Notes: generated by a model not told the origin, from the sequence alone. Positions 1-12,694 are shown, numbered from the stretch's first letter. The stretch is 64,000 nucleotides of DNA from Craterostigma plantagineum (GCA_027422505.1 JAPQWV010001559.1:1-64000), one strand, 5' to 3'. Numbers and translations: made by a program.

Positions 1-1655
1 TTATATTTATCTTGAATTTTTAACTGCACACGATATCCTGGAACATTTTATAGTCGATGACATGATAATAATATAGATGGAGCTGGATGGACGATATTTG
101 TTTTCTTACTGTTAATATTTTTATGAATTATATCAATTTTGTTTTTGTGGTTGCATATTCAAATGATAGCAAAGATTTGGCATTATATTGGTTTCGGACA
201 AAACAAAAGGATATTAGTTTGGGATTTACGATAGAAGACCATAATAATTGTTACAGTAAATTACAACAAATAAATGAAATACGACCAAAACCATGAAATG
301 CGGCACCACCTTACTTTGTTTGTCTATATAGTTTCTTGATTTGAGTTTATTTTTAAATATATTTTATTCAAACTATATAATATACATATTGTAGAGAGAT
401 GCCGTATTGTTCATATATGAAACATATAGAACTCATGTGTTTAGCAACATCAAAGATTAAAATTTGTTAACTTTAAGGAATTCGACAGTGACAATCTAAA
501 TTAAATCGGCCCACCACATAATAAAAATTAAGATCAACTTTAATATTATTATTATCCTTTTCTATAACATATAAACTTGATATATGCAAAGCACGATTTG
601 TCCTTTTGTACAAGTTAAAGGTACTGTCCAAGCCACGTTAGTCCCACTTACTACTTTTTTCTTTTTTTTTTTTTTTTTCTGTTTTTTTATTTATCCTATG
701 AACTCATACTCATAATACTTGAATGATAACAATAGGACCCGAATTGCCAAAAAGAAAAAATAATAGTATGATTAGATATATTGTGGAACATGGAAAAATA
801 TTTCAGAATAAAGGTAATTAATATACAGTGTTCTGTCAGGTGGGTGGTGAGTGAGTTGGCTTCAATACTCTTGAGATTTGTAAAGTTGAGTCTTCATGCC
901 GACTATAGGCGTGCAATTAAACATTAATTTTTTTTTTTCTAAAAATAATTCGACGGGTTCATAGCATAGCCCAATTGCTCAATTATCAAATGAAAACTGA
1001 AATATTGAAAGGGCTTATCTATGCGTCGCCACTTTGTGCTTTTATTATCGATAAGATGAAACGCTTTCGAAAAGGTTGTTTTGTTGGGACCGAACGACTA
1101 TGATTCTACAATTCATGACCAATAATTTCTTTTCTTACGGAGAAATAGAAAATAAATGATTTTGACTGGTAAGCTTTTGCGGGCTTTACAGTAATAATTA
1201 GTTCTTTTTACAATAAACTTTTTTTTGCACTTTGTGTGACACATCTTATTCCGAAGTTTGCATATTGGGAAACATGCTCAGTCTTCACTTTTGAAATATA
1301 TATGTGGGATTAAAATTAAATAATCAATCGATCGAGTATAGATGAACATAAAAATACGTGAAGACTACTGCTTTGTAATATAAAATATTGTGGGCTTTTA
1401 ATGAGCCGAACTATAGTTAGGCTTAAGCCCGGCCAGCCCATTTTGTCTCTAATTGGTTGATTTATGTGCAAAGCTAAAAATATGTTCACTTCTCATTACA
1501 TAATCAGAGAGTGACAAGATAAAATGGAATTAAAACGAAGTTGACTTCCAAAATGATTAAGAGGTCAACGGAATTTCATATAAAAAAATTAAAAGAATAC
1601 AAAGCATATTAATCGATTTCAAATTAATGATGAAACAATAATCGGAGATTATCTA
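1..1655. other. AT-rich intergenic DNA, no gene seen
   Basis: This stretch is AT-rich and has no reading frame with recognisable protein similarity. The only frame of note (87-296, 69 codons) has no family signature and no splice context. A poly-T/CT tract lies near 655-680. It is downstream (3') of the minus-strand calmodulin-like gene, so its right edge probably contains that gene's 3' UTR. Confidence 0.5.
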
Positions 1656-2463
1656 TCATCCGATGGCCCTCATTATTTTCACAAATTCATCATAATTAAT
1701 GTGACCATCTCCGTTTAAGTCAGCTTCTCTAATCATCTGCTGAGCATCTTCATTTGTTAATGCTTCTCCAAGATTCATCATCACTTGTCGGAGCTGCAGT
1801 TAGATGTTTAAGACAACATTTTGTTGATGTTAATTACCAAATTTAATGATGTGATTTCCAAATATGTTAGTCACCTCAGTAGCAGAGATGTAGCCATTTT
1901 GATCCTTATCCAGCACTTTGAAAGCTTCCTTGAGTTCATCCTCAGCATCAATTTCCTACACATACACACACATATTATTAAAGTCATGCCCTAAATGTAT
2001 AGTTGTAAGTATTAAGTGTACCGTGCTGTGTAGAAATACACGCACACACACACACATATATAGTATATATATATATATATGTATTAGTTAAATTACTTCC
2101 ATATTTTTGGCCATGAGATTCAAGAACTCAGAAAAATCAACGGTCCCATTTCCATCAGAATCGACTTCATTGATCATGTCACGCAGCTCTTCGTCAGTAG
2201 GGTTTTGGCCCAAAGATCTTATAACAATTGCTAATTCTTCCTTTGTAATACAACCTGCAATTCATTATTCCAAACATCCTCATCATCTTAAACATATATA
2301 TACACAAACATATATATATTAACTGCTACGTCGCCATGTGACGTATTATACGGAATTTAGGAATATTTATTACAAAATATGAAGGACTAACCATCACCGT
2401 CTTTGTCGAAAGACTAAAGGCTTCATAGAACTTAAGAACCCGTTCATTTAGCAATTCTTCCAT
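1656..2463 (-). CDS. CML: Calmodulin-like protein (CML8/CML11 type), four exons, one frameshift
   Basis: Calcium sensor with four EF-hands, expected to bind target peptides in a calcium-dependent way in cytosol or nucleus. Four exons on the minus strand fit GT-AG rules: 2463-2392, 2254-2097, 1955-1875 and 1793-1656. EF-hand loops 2 to 4 are visible as [24 protein letters not shown] and [12 protein letters not shown]. The C-terminus ends in IG, as CML8/11 proteins do, rather than the AK of canonical calmodulin. Exon lengths sum to 449 nt, exactly one short of a 149-codon calmodulin plus stop. The missing base is in EF-hand 1, where an A run at 2409-2411 (plus strand) appears one base short. 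Past that point exon 1 reads out of frame with exon 2. Either this is a recent pseudogene or a homopolymer error. The start ATG at 2463 fits the usual calmodulin N-terminus length. A TATA box and CT-rich leader lie upstream. Confidence 0.85.
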
Positions 2464-2550
2464 GATATCCTTTTCCGTTTTCTCCTTTCTTCTAATTTTC
2501 GCTTAACAATCAAAGTTTAGGTGACGGTAATTTTTCTTTTCCTACTCTGT

Positions 2551-2554
<4 letters not shown>

Positions 2555-2600
<46 letters not shown>
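2555..2600. repeat. (GA)n microsatellite in the CML leader/promoter
   Basis: About 23 uninterrupted GA dinucleotides. On the coding strand of the minus-strand calmodulin-like gene this is a (TC)n tract about 95-135 bp upstream of the ATG, between the TATA box and the start codon. CT-rich leaders are common in plant genes. Confidence 0.9.
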
Positions 2601-2605
<5 letters not shown>

Positions 2606-2626
2606 CTAATATCGACTTAGGTGGGG

Positions 2627-2638
2627 TATATATATATA
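2627..2638 (-). promoter_or_regulatory. Probable TATA box of the calmodulin-like gene
   Basis: A 12-bp alternating TA stretch flanked by G runs, about 165 bp upstream of the ATG at 2463 and just upstream of the (GA)n tract. Spacing would put the transcription start near 2600, inside or at the edge of the microsatellite. Inferred from position only. Confidence 0.45.
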
Positions 2639-3180
2639 GGGGAGGAGACATGAAAGCCTCTTAATTTCGGTTTTCATCGTCATATTAATCCGATTCGGTA
2701 TAAGTCAATTCTAAGTACTACAGTAGGAGTAGTCAAACTACGCCGTCGATGATGTGTGTGGCTAGGATCGATCGCGCAACATTAGAAGGGACCTCATGAC
2801 CATTAGAGCTTCACAAACAATCACACACACACACACACTACTGTACGTAGAGAGGTGCACAATATAAATATACTATGATAATTTTTAGCATAAAGAATAA
2901 TCATTAAGATAACACTCCATACCCTACATGGGGAGGTATATATTTATTTAATAACTAGTAAAAAGCTATATTAACTACATAATTTAATTACGATAAACGT
3001 TATTAAGAGACAAACATAAGGACGACGATGTGATTAAGACAGTATGTCCTATTAAAACCTTGAAAGACCATTTGTACGCGTTTTCGTCTGTTTCCGTACG
3101 CGCATATTTCACTTTACGTAAATAATCCAACTTGTAAATTTCAATCTTCAAGCACAAACAGACATAAACACGACCACAAA

Positions 3181-3191
3181 TATATATATAT

Positions 3192-3226
<35 letters not shown>

Positions 3227-3227
3227 T
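3181..3227. repeat. (TA)n microsatellite
   Basis: About 23 TA units with one phase break near 3203. The tract is self-complementary and length-variable by nature. Confidence 0.9.
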
Positions 3228-3787
3228 TCCATAATATTCCAAAAGAAAAGAACGTAATTTCATCATCCTTGTCTTTAATGTCCGAATTTCCTTGTCCACC
3301 ACCCCAACATACTTAAATTCGGACATTCAACTAAAACCTGCCGAAAGTAATAATAGTTGAACGAAGATTTATGTCCGAGTTGACTTTAACGATAAAATGA
3401 CTCGTTGATGATCTACAGATTCTCTTCTCATCAAAACGTGACATTTCAAAACACACCCACCCACACACTAATCTCAAGTCAACAACTAATATCGTGAGAT
3501 GCAAGGAGATATTCTTTACTAGCTATATTAAGAGTGAGTTGGTAGCTATTAACTGTTAATTTAGTCTTTAAATAAAAATTTAACCTCTTTATTTCTAATT
3601 TCATTCATAAATATATCACAATTAAACCTTTAATCTTTATTTATTTTACTTATATTCCTAATTATTATTTTCTTATATAGATATAAAAATTATATTTTAC
3701 TTACGAAACATAAATTATAGATTTTAAAAATTAAAAAACAATCATATCTTAAGCACATACATAGAGTGGACAGATAATATTAGTAAA

Positions 3788-3877
3788 TAGAAACTCAATT
3801 CAGGTTGAAAATCAAACTCACCATAGTCAACATCAAGCTACCATAGGATGTACAACATATTATAGTACAAACCCCAT
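3788..3877. repeat. Left copy of a 90-bp dispersed direct repeat
   Basis: This sequence recurs almost base for base at 63910-64000, where the window ends inside it, with one extra A in that copy. At the right end it abuts the decayed OTU-protease fragment, so it is probably a piece of the same Mutator-related transposon family. At this end no coding remnant is attached. Confidence 0.75.
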
Positions 3878-3917
3878 CACCTATATAGTAGATGGACAAG
3901 GCGAAGGCCCAACTTCA

Positions 3918-4175
3918 TTTACCATCGGGCCGGATCAGATATGACGGGCCGTGGTCGGGCGCCCGTATGGCTCAACGTGCGGGCCATGCGTGGGAATTGC
4001 CTCGGGCTGAACCGCGGGTCCGGGCCTAGGTCGGGACAGCGTGGGACTGGTGAAGGTTCGGGCGGTGAGTCGGGTCGAAGTTGGGCAGGGTCGGGTCACG
4101 TGGAATATCCGGCGGAGATTTTCGAGGGAAATATGTCGGATCATGGGCCTTGACAACGCCCGTTATGGGCATTAC
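3918..4175. other. GC-rich patch with GGGTCGGG-like motifs
   Basis: A sharp rise in GC content in otherwise AT-rich DNA, with many GGGCC, CGGGT and GGGTCGGG words. Open frames occur on both strands here only because stop codons are rare at this composition. It resembles the subterminal region of a hAT-type transposon, but no inverted terminal repeat or target duplication was found, so the identity is open. Confidence 0.35.
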
Positions 4176-4632
4176 ACGGAGGCCGTGGTGGTTTATTAGG
4201 GTGAAGAGTGGGATAGTTTTCTTCACCGAAATGACTGATGTGATTGTCGACATTCTCTCTTTCGCTTCTTTTTCTTACTAAAAGCTAATAAGATTTTGTA
4301 GTTTGATCATGTTAGAAATACAAAAACAAAAGAGATATATCTTTATGCGATATTGCGATGGATTGTCTATTAAATTATTGGTTCTTGCACTGACATGACA
4401 CGTGGACTACATGCAACAGCGGACAAGCTGTGTTCCGTGGAGTTTCTTGATCCCATGCCCGATCTATTTTTTTTTTTTTTTTATTATTATTATTTCTTAG
4501 TATTATCGAGTTAACATGAGGATAAAACTGCAGAATAATTCGCGTTGCAGTGTTCTTCGTCTTCATACTCCATATACGACAGAATCAAGAATCAGCTCAG
4601 CTCAAGCTCCCAAAATCACCCCAGAAACTCGC

Positions 4633-4639
4633 TATAAAT
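4633..4639 (+). promoter_or_regulatory. TATA box of the PR-10 gene
   Basis: TATAAAT about 85 bp upstream of the ATG at 4724, in the expected position for a short PR-10 leader. Confidence 0.55.
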
Positions 4640-4723
4640 CGCGGTTAATATTCTTCCCCAATCCCAGGTTTCAATCCATCATATTCCTTACACTGGTAAA
4701 TCATCACCTAGGAACAAAAATCA

Positions 4724-5293
4724 ATGGCAGCACATCACCACATTCAGCGAAGAACACACTTCGCCAGTTGCTCCATCAAGAATCTTCAGGGCCTCCATTG
4801 TAGACTCGCACACCTAATCCCAAAGCTCATGCCACAAGCCATCAAAAGCATAGAGTTCGTCAAGGCAAAGGCGGCGCTGGTTCCATCAAACAGATCAACT
4901 TCGCCGAGGGTCCTAAACATATATACTCATCCCCCATTACAATTTTTTTTATCAACTTAATGACATATAATCGTTTTATTACATGCATTTGCAGGAAGCC
5001 CTTTTAAGTACGTGAAGTATCGCATAGACGAGCTCAACGAGGAAACCCTAACGTACGCCTATACGATGATCGAAGGCGATACTTTGTCCGACAAGATTGA
5101 GAAGGTGACCTACCATGTGAAGCTCGAGCCTTCGCCGGCCGGCGGGTCCATATCTAAGGTTACGAGCAATTATTACACCAAAGGGGATTTCAGTCTTAAA
5201 GAAGAGGATGTGAAAGCTGGGAAAGAGAGAGTTCTTGGGATTTACAAGGTTGTCGAGGCTTATCTTCTTCAGAATCCAGACGCATATGCTTGA
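4724..5293 (+). pseudogene. Bet v 1 / PR-10 family protein gene, exon 1 frameshifted
   Basis: PR-10 proteins are about 160-residue cytosolic proteins with a large hydrophobic ligand cavity and roles in defence and secondary metabolism. Exon 2 (4995-5293) is intact: it opens with SPFKYVKYRIDELNEE and ends NPDAYA, both typical of the family. The single intron (4910-4994, GT-AG) splits a glycine codon after the first base, the conserved PR-10 intron position near codon 62. Exon 1 (4724-4909) encodes a family-like N-terminus including the IPKLMPQAIKSIE stretch and the glycine-rich loop, but in pieces. The frame changes just after the ATG, again near 4812-4815 where a stop appears, and again near 4865. 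With those three small indels a full-length protein cannot be made, although lengths agree with a normal gene of about 161 codons. Probably a recent pseudogene; assembly indels are the alternative. Confidence 0.8.
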
Positions 5294-5398
5294 AAAAAAT
5301 ATATCAAATCTTATATCAAAGTGTTGTGTGTTTCTCTTCTGTGTTGGTCAATGTTTCAATAATGGGTTATTTATTTTGCCTGCGTGTTTGCATGATTG

Positions 5399-5404
5399 AA
5401 TAAA
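5399..5404 (+). terminator. Polyadenylation signal of the PR-10 gene
   Basis: AATAAA about 105 bp after the stop codon, followed by T-rich sequence. Confidence 0.5.
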
Positions 5405-6076
5405 GTGTGTTATAATACTTGTTGTTTTCTTTATTTTAACTCGATTTATTATTGTTCTTATTATCATACCAGATACTCTATTTTGTGCTACTAATAGTAT
5501 CATGTCTTAGAATTCAAAGATCGAACTATTACATTGTCAAAAAACATTTCCGAAATTAATTAATGAAAACAATTGCTTAGCATGTCATCTTCATAGAGAA
5601 CGTGAAATAATTAATAATTATCGGACCCATGATCATGAAATAAATGACTCTGCTCCTGATTTCCTTATGATCCCCTTCTTATTAATTATTTTTATAAATA
5701 AATTTAAATGATGATTGAAACGTGTTTGTGTGATAAATCAAAGTTGGAGGCAAATGACTTTGGTACCCTCTTTGAAATGTGAAGATATATGTCCAATTTA
5801 TGAGGTATCCTAAAAGTAAAAGTATATCGTAATTTTAATCGAAGAGAGAAGGTTTATTATCAATCAATATTAGTTTCACTTACCCGAGACAAAATGTCGA
5901 GACGGTGTGTGCATTGAGTCACCATGGCAAAGGTACAATAAGGGATTTGAGATATAACCTTTTCTCACTCTTGATTAATGACGAATTATATGTGAGGCTA
6001 TCCATAGTAATACAAAATCTTATCCAAAACGACATTTGTTTCTTATTACGTAAGTAACTTAATCATCAATAGAGAA
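5405..6076. other. Intergenic DNA left of the Helitron
   Basis: AT-rich, no coding similarity. It ends in AGAA immediately before the Helitron's TC terminus. Joined to the sequence after 60957 it would form the empty A|T target site. Confidence 0.5.
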
Positions 6077-6092
6077 TCTATATATATAAAAG
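6077..6092 (+). repeat. Helitron 5' terminus
   Basis: TC followed by an AT-rich TATATATAAAAG stretch, typical of plant Helitron left ends, directly after A6076. Confidence 0.75.
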
Positions 6093-6275
6093 TTGGATGG
6101 ACTCTTTCTTGTGCTGACACGTGTGCACGGTTTCCCCCCCATCCAATCAGAGTGCGCTAATGTAGTTCTGATTAATATTCTGAGTTTAAGTTATTAGTTT
6201 CCGACTTAAATTTGCCTGGAAGTGCTTACGTGGCGTTATAGGAATGAATTTATATTTTATTTCGGGCGATTTCAC

Positions 6276-6282
6276 TATATAA
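6276..6282 (+). promoter_or_regulatory. Possible TATA box for the Helitron RPA gene
   Basis: TATATAA about 370 bp upstream of the RPA-like ATG, in the otherwise non-coding 6093-6645 segment. Positional inference only; nothing else was recognised in that segment. Confidence 0.3.
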
Positions 6283-6645
6283 GACGCTATTGTCTGGCCG
6301 GAGATATTAATTATGTTACATTAAGTTGCCAGTATTCATGATCCATTAACGATTCATATGCTTGACTGTTCGAATCTTAGATTCATACGTCTATGCTATT
6401 AATGGTCTGGCAGGTGTACGGTCATACGATTTCTAGATTGCCTTGTATGTAGTCAAACCTTTTCAACTCCTGTAACAATAGCCGACTATGGAATGATGGA
6501 ATAAATGATCCATAAAGACGTTACATACAATAACTTCTTATTCATTGATATTGCAAGACTGTTCATATTCGCGGGTGACCTGAACGGTAATGAGGAATAG
6601 TAATGGACGCATTTAACCCCACTATATAATTGTCTGTCCGGTGGG

Positions 6646-9426
6646 TTGAATTTATTGAAATGTGCTTTGTGTAAAATGAGTCTTCCAACGAAACATTCTG
6701 CTTTAGGTGAATTAAAGGCTAGGACCAAATGTGGAACAATTGTGGTGCGCGTCCTCCGTTCATGGACCGCAAGAAACACTAAGAAGAATGGAGAGCCCAT
6801 GAGCCTAGATATGTTGTTGTTGGATGAGAGGGTATTTGTTCAATATGCTTGCGATGTTGTTTCTTTTTGTTCTATATTGTATTTTGGGTTCTTATCGTTT
6901 AAATTTTTTTTATTTGGTGTGGGCAGGATACTGTGATGCAGGCGTCTATCCACGTCGAAAGGGCTGATCGATATGCATCGAAGCTAAAGGATGGCCATAT
7001 TTATTCAATAACTGACTTTGATGTTGTTGATTCCCCTAGGAGCTACCGTATGACTGATGTTGAGTGTACGGTTAGATTCACTGATCGTACTGTAGTGGCT
7101 GAGGTGGATGACAAGTCGCGGTCAATAGTGTCGACAAATTTCGATTCATGTCGTACGAGGTCTTGATGCAGCTCGCCAACCGCAATAAGGAATTACCTGG
7201 TATTCCGTCGTGTTTCGTTCGTTACAATTATATTTTCCTGTTTTGTCTGTGTTATACAGTATTTCCTTTATGTTGCCTATATAGATTGGTATCCATGAGT
7301 GTTTGCTGACATTTTACAGTGTTGGCTCTGTTTTACAGGCATCCATTTTACTGTCTATCATTCTTTGGTGATGTGTAGCTTATACATGCGTGTTTACTAT
7401 TAGATTTTACTGTATTATCTCTGTCGTACAGTCTTGCAGTCTTTGTTGCTGTCTGTTTTACGGTCATGCAATGTAATTTCCCGCGCATGCTCAATGTTAT
7501 TCGATGATACAATATTCCTTTGCTATGTTGTCCATGTTGTACTGTCTATCATTCTTTGTTGATGTGTAGCTTATACATGCGTGTTTACTATTAGATTTTA
7601 CTGTATTATCTCTGTCTTACAGTCTTGCAGTCTTTGTTGATGTCTGTTTTACGGTCATGCAATGTAATTTCCGTGCATTTATCCCCGTGCATGTTTACTC
7701 CACAGTCATGTCTATTCAGTGCGTCGGATTTTTCCATGTGTCCCTTGAATAATTTGTTTGATCCGCCATGTAGATGTTATTGGATTGTTATCTCAAGTGG
7801 TAGAGCCAGATGTTGGTGACAGCAGTAGTTCAAAACGTGCAGAATTGAGGATTTTCTTGAAGGGGTACATGCTGCTTCTCTGCTTCATATTAGGTTCTTC
7901 CAGTTGGTTGGTAGTTTGGATATTTGAAAATTCCTAAGCGTTACTACACATCGTTCACGATATTGCAGATATCTTAACGCCACTGTTACTGTTTGGTCCG
8001 ACAAGGCCGATGAATTTTGCGAGACTGTTCGGTCCAGGATTGGAGAACAAGTGGTTGTTATTGTGACAAGTATTAACCCAAAATTCTTTGGGCGTAAGTG
8101 TCTCTGTTTATTTTTTATGTCTACTTTTCTCTATCTTCACGTAAAATGTTCGTGCAGAAACCCTATACTTGAATACCACATCCGCGTCGAAACTGTATGT
8201 TGACCCTGAGATTGATGAGGTCTGGCAATTTCGCAAGAGGTGATTGTCTTGGCTAAGACATTGACTCCGCTGTAGTTAAAAGGGTTGTCTGATGTCGTTA
8301 TTTGCCAATTGCAGCATGTCTGTTTTGGACCGGCCAGTCGCACTGTCCCTTGGCACAAAAATGCCTGATTTGCAATCGTGCCGCATTGCTGACATCTATG
8401 AATTTTTGCACAAGGAAGATGAACAGGTATGGCCTTGTCTGTTTTGCAGTTGGTAGAGGTAGAAGTTGCAAACTCATTGGTGATATATGGTTTGCAGGTC
8501 AAAGATTTTATTTGTGTGGCTAGAATAACTGAGATCCTAACCAGAAATGGATGGCATTATATATCATGTTCAAAGTGTTCGAGCAAGGTGGCGAAGACTG
8601 GTGGGGCTTTGATATGTAGTAGGTGCTCTGATGTGAGAGCTGTCGGTATTCTGCGGTATTCTACTGCCTTGGTGCATGTCTCTCTATTGTTTGCTTCGTT
8701 AATCCATCGATTATCAATTGTTTAAATATTATATCGTAGTTTCCGAATAGAATGCATGGTCGCTGATAACGCTGATACAGCTACGTTCGTTATATTCGAT
8801 GGGCCTGCAAGAAAGTGTACAAACACTACGGCTGAGGAGATTCTTGGTACTCTGGTATGAGATGTGTATGTTGATTGTGTTCAAACATATTTCTTACAAT
8901 GGCAACAAATGTTCAGGCTGCAGATTCTAATGTGGAAATACCTGATTGCATATCAAGGTTGGTTGGGAAGACCTTTAAGTTCTTCATAAAGGTTAAGCCT
9001 TTTGATTTTCGCAGCATGTTTCGAAGCTTTACTGTCTCGCGCATGTTGGAGCAGACCAGTGAGCATTTGGGCGATACCTTCCTCGATAGTTCAAAGGTAG
9101 TTGATTTTTGCACCCTGCATTCGAATTATGTGATACCCTATTTTGTTTGTATGGTGATTTGTTAGGACAGCGCTGTCGGTGGTGATGGGTCAGTCATAGC
9201 AGGTGCTATTGATGAAACTGGTAATGTTAATGAAATCTCCGCACTCACGGATGTTGAAAAGGATGTTGACCCCGGCCATGGAGGTAACCGTACGACCGAC
9301 AAGTTTAGTTCGGAATCGGCTGCTTGCGATCACGTCGACGACAATTCTATTGGGGATGTCGGTAGGCAAAAGGGTGACGGTATCGGGCGTGTTAGTTTAA
9401 AAAAGCGGAAGCTGAGTTTTGAATAG
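6646..9426 (+). pseudogene. RPA1-like: Helitron RPA70-like single-strand DNA-binding protein, one frameshift
   Basis: Encodes a replication protein A large-subunit homologue, expected to coat single-stranded DNA during rolling-circle transposition. Ten exons join with consistent GT-AG phases: 6646-6831, 6927-7199, 7774-7864, 7969-8093, 8158-8239, 8315-8426, 8498-8655, 8740-8854, 8917-9096 and 9166-9426, about 527 codons in all. OB-fold A starts near residue 20 (GELKARTKCGTIVVRVLRSW). OB-fold B spans exons 3 to 5. OB-fold C carries a zinc ribbon with cysteines at about 314, 317, 330 and 333. The C-terminus ends in a basic patch (KKRKLSFE) that could be a nuclear signal. Exon 2 is one base short near 7125-7140: its last third (from KFRFMSYEVL) is in a different frame from the start, and an early stop follows at 7164. 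ATG 6667 is an alternative start. Function is inferred from family. Confidence 0.8.
7350..7672 (+). repeat. 191-bp tandem duplication in RPA intron 2
   Basis: The stretch starting at 7350 (ACTGTCTATCATTCTTTG) recurs at 7541 with only a few changes over about 132 bp, giving a period of 191 bp. It lies wholly in the long intron 7200-7773, so it has no coding effect. Confidence 0.8.
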
Positions 9427-11481
9427 TTCGTTGTATGGAACTGCTTATAGGGCATGTGCCTTGGTTTGTATGTCTGCTGAATAAATGGAAGACCTTTCTC
9501 TTTATACAATACCTTCGAATCTTCTATCTAAGACATAGAATTGTGACATTATATTGTGTTCGCACATTCTACAATATCAAAATTTTCTAACTGTCTCCAT
9601 GATTATGTGCAATAACACAACGTAAGAAAGTATAGTATCATAGTATATGGAATATAATATAATCCGATATTCATGTAATATTAATATATCATGTTAGAAT
9701 GGAAGACATAATTCTGTGCAAGGTTTTAAGAAATCTCCGTACATTACATTATTATTAAACATTGTATGGAAGTCTAAGAAACCTACCCACGTTATCAACA
9801 GACGGTTAGTACAAATAATTAGAGGTTTTATACTGTGTGACTGTTTCTATAATCAATATTTCAATAATTAGATTTGTTGGTCAAAATATACTGCAAAATA
9901 TAGTTAAATAAGTTAAATATTGTAGTGCCATATAATAGAAATGTAATATAAAATATATAATATAATTATCACTACGTTATAGTATAGCCTAATGTGGTAT
10001 AAGTAGTATTACTTTGCTATAAATTATTTAGTGCAATATAATTCATTATGCATAATAGTCCTATATAATATGTTTGATATGCGCATTATAACATACAACA
10101 ATATTCGTTCTTTTCTGTAATATTTCGGTCAATAATATAATGTTCGAAGATACATCATAACATAATACAATATTATACTATCATTTTATGTTATATTTCT
10201 AATCCTTTTGTTATCGCTTATGCAACATACAATGTTATGCATTTTATAGCGTACTGATTTTGGTAAGAAAATAATATTATTTTTTCGCGTCTTCAGTTTC
10301 TTGCATTGACTTCACCCCAAAAAAATTAACGTTAGGCCCCTTATTAATTATGAAAATGATTTTCCAATTGGGTCAGCCCATTGTGAATTTGAATTGGTTG
10401 CCTTCATCCTGTGTACCCTAAATTATTATGTCTTTATGCAATCGATGGCCCAGCCCATTCAATGAGAAATTATATTATGTCATTATTGTAATATGCATTT
10501 TATAGCGTGCTGATCTTTAGAAGAAAAAGGATTTTTGCATTGACTTGGTCCAAAAAAATTATTCACATTAGGACCGTCACTAATTCAAATCTAAATGATG
10601 CATGTGGTTCAGTCGTTTTTATCTTTGCCAGTACTAGATTACTCAGCAATCCTAGCCATTCTGTTAGTAGTAATTGTACGGAAGGCTGTGTCTTGCATGA
10701 CTGTCACTACAACCAATATTTCACAACTTTAGTCGCGTGACTGTGGTACACATCTCCATTTTTACTACCAAAAGTGAATAACTGCCCGTTCATTGTAAGT
10801 TAGCCCCGTTCTATACATGAGGTTTTTTTTTTTTTCCCAATATAAATATAAGGTTTATATTTAAATAAGTGAAATATTGTAGTGCCATATAATAGAAATT
10901 TAATATAAAATATATAATATAATTATCGCTTCGTTATAGTAATGCCGTACAAGTAGTATCACTGGGCTATAAATTATTTAGTCCAATATAATTTGTTATG
11001 TATAATAATCCTATATAATATATTTGATATGCGCAGTATAACATCCAACAATATTCGTTCTTTTATTGTAAAATTTTAGTCAATAATATAATCTTCGGTA
11101 ATACAGCATTACGTATTACAATGTTATACTATCATTTTATATTATATTTTGTAATCCTTTTGTCATGGCATATGCAACGTAAAATGTTATGCATTTTGTA
11201 ACAAGCTGATTTTTACAAGAAAAATAATATTATTTTTTAGTCTACTGATTTTGTTGCATTGACTTGGCACGAAAAACAATTAATCGCGTTAGGATCGTCC
11301 CTAATTATGTAAATGATTTCCCTATTGGGCCAGCCCATTGTTAATTTGAATTGATTGCCTTCGTCGAAATTGATGCCTTCGACGTGTGTATCTTAGATCA
11401 TTATGTCTTATGCAATTGATGGCCCAGCCCATTGAATGAGAAATTACAGTGGTTATCAACGAAATAAATAATTCTAAATTT
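9352..11481 (+). repeat. 2.13-kb direct repeat, copy 1 (RPA 3' end plus AT-rich module)
   Basis: Covers the last 25 codons of the RPA-like gene and all spacer DNA up to just before DUF1985-Ulp1 copy A. It matches 49986-52117 with scattered single changes (about 1-2% by eye). Internally it holds two diverged copies of a roughly 590-bp unit (about 9900-10480 and 10862-11455), each starting in AT-rich DNA and ending with a GGNCAGCCCATTG...GATGGCCCAGCCCATT block. No protein-coding potential beyond the RPA tail. Confidence 0.85.
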
Positions 11482-12689
11482 CATCCTCCTTCGTGTAACC
11501 TGATTTCAAAAATCGCAGTACCGCATCCTATTTAATTCTTGGTCATACAGTCCACAGGTGGCCTCTAATTCATCATACTATTTAGGAGTTGTTCAAGTTG
11601 TTCATTTCAAGTCTGCTACATTTGCCTGTGAGGTATTTCCAACTAATATCCAACGATCGCACAGGCGGCAATGGCGGAAACTGGTTTAGAGGTATTGTCT
11701 GTGTTTAACCGTCTGTTCAATGTTTACTGCATAAGTTTCATTTGGCCTGCATATGTCACGTTTGTCCGTCTAAATTGACGGTGCCTTCTCCTTTAAGACA
11801 GCCAAATGTTGCATGACCATTGATTTCCCCCTTATAAGTGGGCTACAGTTCTTTGTAGAAATATTGTGCACCCTATTAGAGACGAATGATCTTCAGATGT
11901 TCGTCCATGCTATTCTATATTCTGTGTATATTCGGAATATATCGCTGTGTATATTTCTTTTGTAGGTGTTTTATGCAATCTGTTGTATGGCGGTCAAATT
12001 TCTGCATACTGCTCTTCCATATTCTTACATATTTAAGTAATAATACGATTCTTTTTATTTTCAGCCATTGTTAGACACTCAGCTTCCACAAGACAATATT
12101 TTGCCATGCAAACTAACCATATGTGCTGACTATAAAGGAGTCAGCAAACTGATACGGGATGTGCTAAATGCAGCAGAAATTGCGGAGTTTGTTGCACGAT
12201 CTCCATTTGGCCAGCTCATATCATGTGCAGATAGGTTCTATCTGTCGAATCAGCTCATTTGGTACATGATGCAAGCTCAAACTCCAATAAATCGTAGAGA
12301 TGAATTGTGGATGGTCATCAATTGCAGGCCTATACGGTTTTCGCCTACGGAATTCTGTTTGATTACTGGTCTGAAATTCTCGGTCGAGCCACAGGTCGTC
12401 GAGAATCATGCTTTTGCTAGGAGGCACTTTCCAAGTTCGCAAAAGATCACGCTGCAGGATGCAATTGATAAATTGAGCGAGATGGGGTGTCGGGTATCAT
12501 CCGGTGTTGATGTTGAAAGATTAAAAATGGCCAGTGTTGTGTTTGTCGCAGGAGTACTCGATCACCGTGCCTGTCGAACAGATGTGAAGATAAATCCAAT
12601 GATACTTCACTTAGTTGAGGATTTCGACGCCTTCAACAACTATCCCTTTGGAAGTTATGCTTTCAAGATTGTTCTGGAGTCACTGAAAA

Positions 12690-12694
12690 GGGAC
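12690..12694. repeat. Copia target-site duplication, left
   Basis: GGGAC directly before the TG of the left LTR; the same five bases follow the right LTR at 23595-23599. Confidence 0.9.

Larger units (their letters stand above)
2464..3787. other. Intergenic, simple repeats, no gene
   Basis: Apart from the promoter features listed separately, this holds a (CA)n tract at about 2821-2840, a long (TA)n tract at 3181-3227 interrupted once, and AT-rich DNA at 3540-3790. The small frames over the TA tract are artefacts of the repeat. No RNA gene or protein similarity seen. Confidence 0.5.

Noticed and set aside
3935..4281. Overlapping open frames on both strands in the GC-rich patch
   Set aside because: They arise from low stop-codon frequency at high GC, overlap each other on opposite strands, and match no family.
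6486..6800. Minus-strand 104-codon frame at the Helitron left end
   Set aside because: Antisense to the RPA first exon and without any recognisable family feature.
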